Origin: an uncultured archaeon
GTDB taxonomy: Archaea > Thermoproteota > EX4484-205 > JAAOZP01
NCBI GenBank assembly: GCA_938045545.1
Contig: CALIBN010000010.1
Coordinates: forward strand, 1 to 64,000
Length of the DNA: 64,000 nucleotides
Direction: 5' to 3'
Every line of letters begins with the position of its first letter. Position 1 is the first letter of the stretch. The notes beneath the pieces are model-generated. The model did not search any database and was not told where the DNA came from. It saw only the letters and a list, made by a program, of their open reading frames with translations. The position numbers and the translations under genes were made by a program. Positions 57,642-64,000 of the stretch are shown in pieces.

Positions 57642-58013
57642 CTCTGAAGGGTCTACTCCCTTCAGCAGCGTATCGTTGGTATCCCCTCCTCAACATACTT
57701 CATCGTTAGGAGCGTGGCCTCGATCAGATTGGATAAATTCAAAGCCTTGGAGTACTCGGCGTAAACGGGCATATCCCACCCAATCACCCCATTGAAGTCT
57801 CCTTTCTTTGTAAAAGCCCACGGTGAAGTTGAACGTCTCTTCGGTTAGGAGCCTATCCGGCATTATTGTTGAGAGCAGGATTTGACCATCGAATTCTAGG
57901 AAGTTGTGCACTCCTTCCTCTTTAACCCTTTTTATGTTCTCGCCGTCGCCATACTCCAAACGAATATACCGAAATACCAAAACAACATTTTGAAAAACCC
58001 TTTTTATACGCAT
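57642..58013 (-). pseudogene. 5' part of the TGT-like/phosphoesterase gene with two compensating frameshifts
   Basis: EEGVHNFLEFDGQILLSTIMPDRLL parallels GLHDFLNL/NGKILLSTVMPDEL of the 29-kb copy; middle segment is in another frame (FNGVIGWDMPVYAEYSKALNLSNLIEATLLTMKYVEEGIPTI) before returning to ...LLKGVDPSEMALHAEW. Confidence 0.65.
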
Positions 58014-58802
58014 ATATTTTTTACTAATGGCCTCATATCACTACCCTCTACGATCTAATATTGGAATTGGATTTCTCGGTCTTTATAGAATGCATGCTCA
58101 AATCGTTAAAAAAAATAATAATCTTCAAAAAGCATTAAAATGTTATCGTTCGCGTTTCTCGGCCCTCCAGTATAGGTATGGAATCCCCTTCTCATAGCAG
58201 GGCCAATTCTCGTGCCTCAATTCATAACCCAAACTCACTACATCCTTAAGACCCAACTTCCTTCTCAGTAACCTTTTCAATAACCTTCTTGAAAATGAGG
58301 ATCACAAGGCTCTATTCAAGCGGAGGCGAGCCTTAGATAAATCATGTACGACTCTAGCATCATGTTCGCCACCAGTTCAACAGCCCTCATGGGGCTCGGA
58401 ATACCTGCGGAGCTTCTCGGAGCTGTTTTAGCGTGCACGCTATAAAGCCGTTAGACTTAAAAACTTCGGGTTCAGAATAAAAAAAGAGAAGAGTTGGATA
58501 AATGTCCCGTTTGCCATGAGAAGGTAGGAGGTTAGGAACAGAAGCTCGAGGATCTCTCCATAATGCTCATCGGCCGTAGTCTGCTAGAGCCATGCATTAA
58601 TGTCTTACTCTCCTCTCCGGTTTTCTCCTCAGCAATATGTAGATGGTGTCAAGTATTGCTGGGGATATTAGCCTCTCAACGAGTGTTAGAGGCTTCTCGT
58701 CCTAGTATAGCTGGAAGAAGGTATAATGGTCTTTGATAAAAAAAGGTCGAGAAAACCATGAAACGATGGCCAAATGAAAACTCGCGTAGCAACTAAAGGG
58801 AT

Positions 58803-59805
58803 TTAGTGGCTCTTCCACATTTTAGGATATAAGTCTCTGCTTATCACGACCCTCTCCACGGACACGACTATACCACTTTTAGCCTGCAGAACTTCGTCGG
58901 AACTCATCATAAGGGTGCCAAAGCCGACGCACTCACCCTTCAAAGTTTTTATGCACACAACATCCCCCTTGGAAAGAGGGTGATCTATCTTTGAAACTCC
59001 TTTGGAGGCGAGGGGAGCGCCGTGTGCAACAGCCGCCACCGCGCTGTCTTTAATATACACTGAGGGAAAGCCTTTGAAAGCGTCTTCAACAGGTTTAACG
59101 AGTCTTCTTAGAAGAGTCTCATCACCCTTCTTAGAGTAGAGCTGCCAGCCAGCGTAGAGCTCTAAAAGAGTTGCCGAAGAATCCTCGTCTAGAAAACCGT
59201 CCCTAACCCTTCTGAGTTCAACCATGTGTGCACCCGTGCCCAGCAGCAGGCCAAGATCATGCAGAAGCTTCCTGATGTACGTGCCCGGCTCGGTGACAAC
59301 CCTGAAGACGAACCTCCTGTCTGAAACATCCTCCACCGTAAACCTTACAATAATTCTCCGCCTCAGCGACCTTTTAACGGATGATTTAACCGGTGGACGT
59401 TGGTATATTGGGCCAGTCATCTTCTCAACCCATTTCCTTAAAGCCTTCTCCTCGAATTCCCCGTGTATCTCGCAGACCCCGACATACTCTTTACTCATCA
59501 TATGCAAGTACTCTATGGTTTTAGTAGCGTCGTTAAGACAAACCGGCAGGACACCGGATACGCCGGGATCTCCCCATTGCTTCAAGGGTCCCGGCGTGCC
59601 CAGCCTTCTCGGCGTTGAGGATCCTCTTAACGGTTGAAGACACGTCGTGGCTCGAGGGCCCCGGAGGCTTATCAAGGTTCACAACCCCCAGCTGCAGAAG
59701 CCTGGAGATGCTTCTTTTATCGGGGTGCTCACCGTACTTCTCGTCGGTTTCACACTCCTCCTTGACAAGCGTCCGGAACCTTACGAAGTCAACAAGCGTC
59801 CTCAA
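58803..59805 (-). CDS. cbf5: tRNA/rRNA pseudouridine synthase Cbf5 (exon 1 59583..59805, intron 59570..59582, exon 2 58803..59569)
   Basis: [35 protein letters not shown](D) then [17 protein letters not shown]...; removing 13 nt restores [15 protein letters not shown] and a 990-nt frame. Confidence 0.9.
59570..59582 (-). other. 13-nt bulge-helix-bulge intron in cbf5
   Basis: Minus strand ACGCCGGGA-CCCT-TG^A-AGCAAT-GGGG-AG^A-TCCCGGCGT: 9-bp exon helix, 4-bp central helix (CCCT/GGGG), two 3-nt bulges cut after position 2. Confidence 0.85.
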
Positions 59806-60082
59806 ACCTCACGATCTCCCTCATGAATTCTTTCAAGCCGCTTTTCTCTATGGCCGTCATAACAGTCTCATCCTTAGAGTTCACCCTTATTCTGACGGTT
59901 TCAGCAAGGGGCATGAGGTGGAGGATGTTCTTCCTACCCCTCTTAACACCGTTCAACTCCTTTGGACCAGTTACGATAACACTCGTATCGTCAACGCTGC
60001 CTACTATAACGCATTTCTTACCCCTGTCCCTTCCACGGGTTATCACGCATATTCTTCCTGGCCGCAACACTTCCCTAGGCAT
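59789..60082 (-). CDS. rpl14e: ribosomal protein L14e
   Basis: [51 protein letters not shown]. Confidence 0.92.
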   Translation of the reverse strand: MPREVLRPGRICVITRGRDRGKKCVIVGSVDDTSVIVTGPKELNGVKRGRKNILHLMPLAETVRIRVNSKDETVMTAIEKSGLKEFMREIVRFEDAC

Positions 60083-60089
60083 CTTCCCA

Positions 60090-60671
60090 TCACCATTTCT
60101 CCTCCAAATAGGCTGAGACGGCTAACTTAAGTATTCTACCGACTGACTCCTGGGAAAGGCTTCCAGTGTCGATAATGATGTCGTAGATGCTTAAATCATC
60201 GATGTTAAACCCATAGTACTCGACGAACCTTTTCCTCTCCGAGTCCTCTCTAGTAAGTGTTTCAGAAACTACTTCTTCAAAGGGTTTTTTCTCTCTGGCA
60301 GCAATCCTTCTGCACCTTTCTTCGAAGGGCGCCTTCAAATATATTTTGAAGGATTCGACGCCCCTGGCGAACCATCCTGCGAGAAGACTGTCTAGAACGA
60401 CCCCTCCGGAGTCGAGCAGTGATAAAGTAACGTTGTCTATCTCCCTGTCGAAATCAGGGGATTTCTTGCAGAGCTCTGAGAGCTGGGCAAGAGTCAACCC
60501 CTTATTCTCAGCTATCGAACGGAAAACCGAGCCCGTTGAAACATATCTGAGGTTGAACTGCCTCGCAAGCGGAGCTGCGAAAGTCGATTTCCCAACTCCG
60601 TGTAGACCCGTTATTATTATTATCGGGTTTCTCGGCCGCTTCAACCCCGCCATCTCAGCCACCCACCCCAA
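60090..60671 (-). CDS. cmk: cytidylate kinase
   Basis: IIITGLHGVGKSTFAAPLARQFNLRYVSTGSVFRSIAENKGLTL. Confidence 0.9.
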   Translation of the reverse strand: MGWVAEMAGLKRPRNPIIIITGLHGVGKSTFAAPLARQFNLRYVSTGSVFRSIAENKGLTLAQLSELCKKSPDFDREIDNVTLSLLDSGGVVLDSLLAGWFARGVESFKIYLKAPFEERCRRIAAREKKPFEEVVSETLTREDSERKRFVEYYGFNIDDLSIYDIIIDTGSLSQESVGRILKLAVSAYLEEKW

Positions 60672-61113
60672 ATGCTTTCCTGAAGACCTGCAGGAAGAAG
60701 GAGAGGGATATGAAGTACCAGAGGCCGTAGTTCAACTGTACCTGCTCGTTTCCACCGTATAGCGATGCTGAGAAGCGTCCGGCTACATCCCCCATGGGTA
60801 GTGTGAACCATAGAAGGTAGAATGCTGAAAGCATGATGCCCATGTTCACGAGCATTGTTTTAAGCTGGAATGAGGAGACCTCCTGCTCAACCTGGGACAT
60901 GTAGACCTTCTGCTTGTCGAGCTTTTTAAGAAGCTTCTGATCCTTAAGCCTGGCTGCGGCGGCACGCTCCAACCTGTATGCTTTCAACTCCTCAGTCTTC
61001 AACCTCATCCTTTCAGGGTGTAGGATGAATTTCAAAACCAAGTGGCCTAGGAGCGAGGCGGTTGCTGAGACAAGCGTCACCGTGACAATTCCACTAACAG
61101 GCAATCGCATCAT
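60655..61113 (-). CDS. DUF106 (EMC3/TMCO1-like) membrane protein
   Basis: three hydrophobic helices plus central coiled-coil; between secY and cmk as in other archaea. Confidence 0.85.
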   Translation of the reverse strand: MMRLPVSGIVTVTLVSATASLLGHLVLKFILHPERMRLKTEELKAYRLERAAAARLKDQKLLKKLDKQKVYMSQVEQEVSSFQLKTMLVNMGIMLSAFYLLWFTLPMGDVAGRFSASLYGGNEQVQLNYGLWYFISLSFFLQVFRKAFGVGG

Positions 61114-61213
61114 CCTCCGTGGTAAACGAGTTTAAACCATTCTTAGCGGGGTGCTCAACACTACGCGTCATGCTAACTCGTCGGAAAACCGGATGTTAAA
61201 TAAATGTTTCTGG

Positions 61214-62620
61214 CTACTTGCCAAGCACCTTAAGCAGGCCGGGATGGGTTTCAATAGTCTCCTCCATTATTAACTGGTAGTACTGCTGAATAATGTCCAC
61301 CGCCAGCAGGACGCCCATGCCCCCGCCTATGACGGCGAGCACGTCCCCCACGCCGGCGATAAGCCCGATCGTTAAGCCGCCTAGGAGCGCAACCGTGTTT
61401 ATGTAGGGAGCTATTTTACTCTCGATTACTCCAGGAGTAGACCTGAATCCTCTTAGGAAAACGTCTGAGTCAACCAGCTGAGATGAAACCGACTTAGCGT
61501 CCATGCCTGAAACCGAAAGCCAAACCATCGACAGGCCTAGGCTTAGAAGGGCGAGCAGAAGCACGTAGCCTACTGCGCGGAGGGGCTCCGCAGCAACATG
61601 CGTGATGCCTCTCGGAGGGTTCACCAGCCAGGCTAAGCCTGAAACAGGAACATACGTGTTGTTAACAACTTCAACCCTGCCTATGAAGTCAGCCACCGGG
61701 GTGTTAGCCAGCCAGGTTCCACTCGCAACATTAGCCATCAGCTGTATGTTTGAGAAGATTGCCGCCGCGAGAATGACTGGAATGTTTGAAACGTAGAGCA
61801 GCCTGATGGGGAAGCCTCTGGAGAAGCCTCTGAAACGGCCGTGGGAAATCGGAACGTTAATCCTAACGTTTTCAAGGTAGACGAGTAGGAGTATGAACAT
61901 TACGGTTATGATCAGCTGGAAAAGCGTGGGAACCGCGGGAGCACCCCTGTAGAAAAAGTCGGCGAGAGGGCTTTGAAGAGAGAAAGCCTTTTGAAAGAAG
62001 AAGAGCAGGACTCCCCACATGTAGCCGTCGGGCGCTGGAAGAGGGTTTAAGCAGCCCAGCCATATTTCCTTAGCGACGCCGGCGAGGATGAACAGGCTTA
62101 TTCCGCTGCCTAGGCCCCAGCCCTTTTGAAGAGTCTCATCCAGAAAGAGGAGGAGAATCGAGGCTATTGAAAGCTGCATTACAGCTATGATTTCAGCCTT
62201 CAGGCTCAATTTCCCTAGGGACCCGCTGAAAACAGTTGAGCCCGCTGAGAAAAGGATGATCAACAAGGTAGCCAGCTTCGTCGCTACCTGCAGCATCCTC
62301 CTGTCATACTCGGAGCCGGGGTCGAACCTGATCAAGCCGGAGCCGGCTAAAAGCTGAACTACGAGGCTGCCTGTTACGAGGGGCCCGATGCCAAGGTGGA
62401 GGAGCGAGCCCTGCTGCCCTCCTATTATGATCCTGTATGATGCCCATGGGTCAGCCCCTTGGGAGACAATCCCGTAGAGAGGAATATAGCCCATAACCAG
62501 GTAGAACGCTAGGATAAGCCCTGTCCACATAAGCCGGGTGGTGAAGCCAACCTTTCTAGTAGGCGCCTCTATCTGGGGGACGTATGGCTCAATACTCTCC
62601 ATGGCTTCCAGGAAACCCAT
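61214..62620 (-). CDS. secY: preprotein translocase subunit SecY
   Basis: KVGFTTRLMWTGLILAFYLVMGYIPLYG...GGQQGSLLHLGIGPLVTGSLVVQLL. Confidence 0.96.
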   Translation of the reverse strand: MGFLEAMESIEPYVPQIEAPTRKVGFTTRLMWTGLILAFYLVMGYIPLYGIVSQGADPWASYRIIIGGQQGSLLHLGIGPLVTGSLVVQLLAGSGLIRFDPGSEYDRRMLQVATKLATLLIILFSAGSTVFSGSLGKLSLKAEIIAVMQLSIASILLLFLDETLQKGWGLGSGISLFILAGVAKEIWLGCLNPLPAPDGYMWGVLLFFFQKAFSLQSPLADFFYRGAPAVPTLFQLIITVMFILLLVYLENVRINVPISHGRFRGFSRGFPIRLLYVSNIPVILAAAIFSNIQLMANVASGTWLANTPVADFIGRVEVVNNTYVPVSGLAWLVNPPRGITHVAAEPLRAVGYVLLLALLSLGLSMVWLSVSGMDAKSVSSQLVDSDVFLRGFRSTPGVIESKIAPYINTVALLGGLTIGLIAGVGDVLAVIGGGMGVLLAVDIIQQYYQLIMEETIETHPGLLKVLGK

Positions 62621-63039
62621 TAGGGTTCACCAGGCTTAACAATCCTGCCGCCCTTAGCCTCCACCTTCATCCTTGCCTTCTCGCTAAAGGATGCAACCTT
62701 AACAACGTAGGCAGTGGAAACACTCCCTGAACCCAGAAGCTTAGAATAGCCGAGCGCAGCGAGATCAAGCGTTTTCTCACCTTCTGAAGCCTGGCCACGT
62801 GTCCTCCTATAGAGTTCATCAAGCTCCCCGACGTTTATCTTTTCCCCTTCAACCCTTGGAACCCTCCTTATGAAACCCTTCTCCTTCTCCTCCTTGTAGA
62901 ACATTAGAAACTTGTGCCCCATGCTGCCAGCCCTGCCAACGCCGCCTCGCGATCCTGATTTACGATGCTGGCCTATCTGACCCCAGCCGTGGGTCCTGCT
63001 TCCCCGCATCTTCCTCACTTTTCTCAACCTGGTCGGCAA
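62620..63039 (-). CDS. rpl15: ribosomal protein uL15
   Basis: RKMRGSRTHGWGQIGQHRKSGSRGGVGRAG. Confidence 0.95.
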   Translation of the reverse strand: MPTRLRKVRKMRGSRTHGWGQIGQHRKSGSRGGVGRAGSMGHKFLMFYKEEKEKGFIRRVPRVEGEKINVGELDELYRRTRGQASEGEKTLDLAALGYSKLLGSGSVSTAYVVKVASFSEKARMKVEAKGGRIVKPGEP

Positions 63040-63172
63040 CTTCTCGGCGAGAAGAGCATTCTGGACTTTTTAACCCTTACCGTTGAGCCCAGTGTAAGTT
63101 TTAAACCGGTTTTACACCCTTAGTCCAAGTTAATCAACGGTCTTAAAAGTCTTCCAGCCTGATCAGGCTCAG

Positions 63173-63664
63173 CTATATCATTCTCCGCAGAATCAAGCCT
63201 ACTCTGTCTCCCCAGTCGCCCAGTATACCGCCCTTCTTAACAGGCTTCTTAACACTTCTCTTAAACCCGCCTTTGGGAGGGGTTAGCCTGAAAACAGGCT
63301 TAACAGGCTTAATGGCTTCAGTCGGGGAACTGCTCATCCAGACTGCTTCAATCAGCTCGTCCAGCGTCCCGTATCCGGTGTATTTTGAAACATTCTCGTC
63401 GCTTAAACGCCTGTTTCCCGGAAGCCTGCCTCTTTTCAAGAGCAGTAAGCGAAGCATGTTTTTATCTACCCTTCCCCAGAAAACATAGTCCTTCACCTTT
63501 CTCAGCATGCCTTCAACAGGAGGAGTTAGCCTGACCAACGTAGACGAGTTCACCCTTAGAAGCCTAAGCTTTCTCAGCGTGGCGGAAACATCCCTAGTAA
63601 CGTTAACGGACCCCCTTATCCTAACGACTACTGCGAGCGGCGGAAGCTTTTCCTCAGCCTTCAA
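63173..63664 (-). CDS. rpl30: ribosomal protein uL30
   Basis: VVRIRGSVNVTRDVSATLRKLRLLRVNSSTLV; FRLTPPKGGFK. Confidence 0.94.
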   Translation of the reverse strand: MKAEEKLPPLAVVVRIRGSVNVTRDVSATLRKLRLLRVNSSTLVRLTPPVEGMLRKVKDYVFWGRVDKNMLRLLLLKRGRLPGNRRLSDENVSKYTGYGTLDELIEAVWMSSSPTEAIKPVKPVFRLTPPKGGFKRSVKKPVKKGGILGDWGDRVGLILRRMI

Positions 63665-64000
63665 CGCGAGCAGCCTCCGAAGCCAGAAAGCTAGTCGTGT
63701 AAAGCCTTTTCAGAGCAAGGTAAGCAGCGGTTACGAACGAGTGACTGGTGGAGGTTGAGCCCTTAGTCTTAGACCAGACATCCCTTATTCCGGCAAGCCT
63801 GAAAAGAGGCTTCGCAGCATCGCCAACAACCAGACCGAGACCCTTGGGCCCGGGGAAGAGGGCAATATAGACGCTCCCCGTCTTTCCGAATGTTTTAGAA
63901 GGTATTGAATGCAGCTCCCCGCATTTACACTCCCATGAACCGCATCCCCTCGGCACAGGTATTATGTTAAGCCTAGCCTTTCTAGCAGCCTTCTCAATCG
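63654..64000 (-). CDS. rps5: ribosomal protein uS5 (partial, runs off window)
   Basis: IEKAARKARLNIIPVPRGCGSWECKCGELHSIPSKTFGKTGSVYIALFPGPKGLGLVVGDAAKPLFRLAGIRDVWSKTKGSTSTSHSFVTAAYLAL. Confidence 0.93.
   Translation of the reverse strand, partial: IEKAARKARLNIIPVPRGCGSWECKCGELHSIPSKTFGKTGSVYIALFPGPKGLGLVVGDAAKPLFRLAGIRDVWSKTKGSTSTSHSFVTAAYLALKRLYTTSFLASEAARVEG

Noticed and set aside
58140-58300. Short minus ORF reading RLLKRLLRRKLGLKDVVSLGYELRHENWPCYEKGIPYLYWRAEKRER
   Set aside because: Protein-like but ~50 aa, uncertain start, no family; not enough to call.
58803-59675. ORF 58803..59675 as the full Cbf5 with N-terminus [18 protein letters not shown]...
   Set aside because: The N-terminal ~38 residues are an antisense-like out-of-frame read of exon 1; the true N-terminus is in 59583..59805 joined by the BHB intron.
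59533-59805. cbf5 as a frameshifted pseudogene
   Set aside because: The break is a 13-nt insertion with exact BHB geometry that restores the catalytic motif; better explained as an intron.
1-64000. CRISPR array
   Set aside because: No regularly spaced repeat cluster seen; only isolated direct/tandem repeats.

Overview
Archaeal chromosomal window. Gene content suggests a TACK-type lineage (inference: eukaryote-like r-proteins, cbf5 with an intron, alternative shikimate pathway), but I cannot assign a taxon. Core blocks: (i) a ~10-kb minus-strand aspartate-to-chorismate/prephenate operon (lysC, asd, ADH synthase, DHQ synthase II, aroD, aroE, GHMP shikimate kinase, aroA, aroC, pheA), followed by cimA and rpl15e; (ii) ychF/OLA1 GTPase, rps3ae, methanogen-type serS, pcc1, recJ-like DHH, rps15; (iii) thrC-hom-aspartokinase-like; (iv) bud32, kae1, rps27ae, rps24e, DPCK, spt4, rpoE', PIN, aIF2gamma, rps6e, aIF5B, adk, rpl24e, rps28e, rpl7ae, gltX, idi2, mvk, MEMO, rps2, rpoN, rps9, rpl13, rpl18e, rpoD, rps11 (inverted), rps4, rps13; (v) cbf5, rpl14e, cmk, DUF106, secY, rpl15, rpl30, rps5. 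Accessory zones (~0-5.9 kb, ~20-20.8 kb, 27.1-29.8 kb, 52.7-58.8 kb) hold toxin-antitoxin genes, decayed paralogs, a LAGLIDADG protein, a matrixin-like protease and two paralogous loci of a divergent TGT-like (tRNA-guanine-transglycosylase-fold) family. Most notable observations: a 13-nt bulge-helix-bulge intron splitting the catalytic Asp codon of cbf5; a TGT-like gene whose two ORFs join gaplessly by a -1 shift at an A_AAU_UUA heptamer; a perfect 33-bp direct repeat bounding that island; a probable non-catalytic aspartokinase in the threonine operon; rpl24e without any ATG/GTG/TTG start; inversion of rps11 inside the rps13-rpoN operon; and a TA segment duplicated with reciprocal decay.
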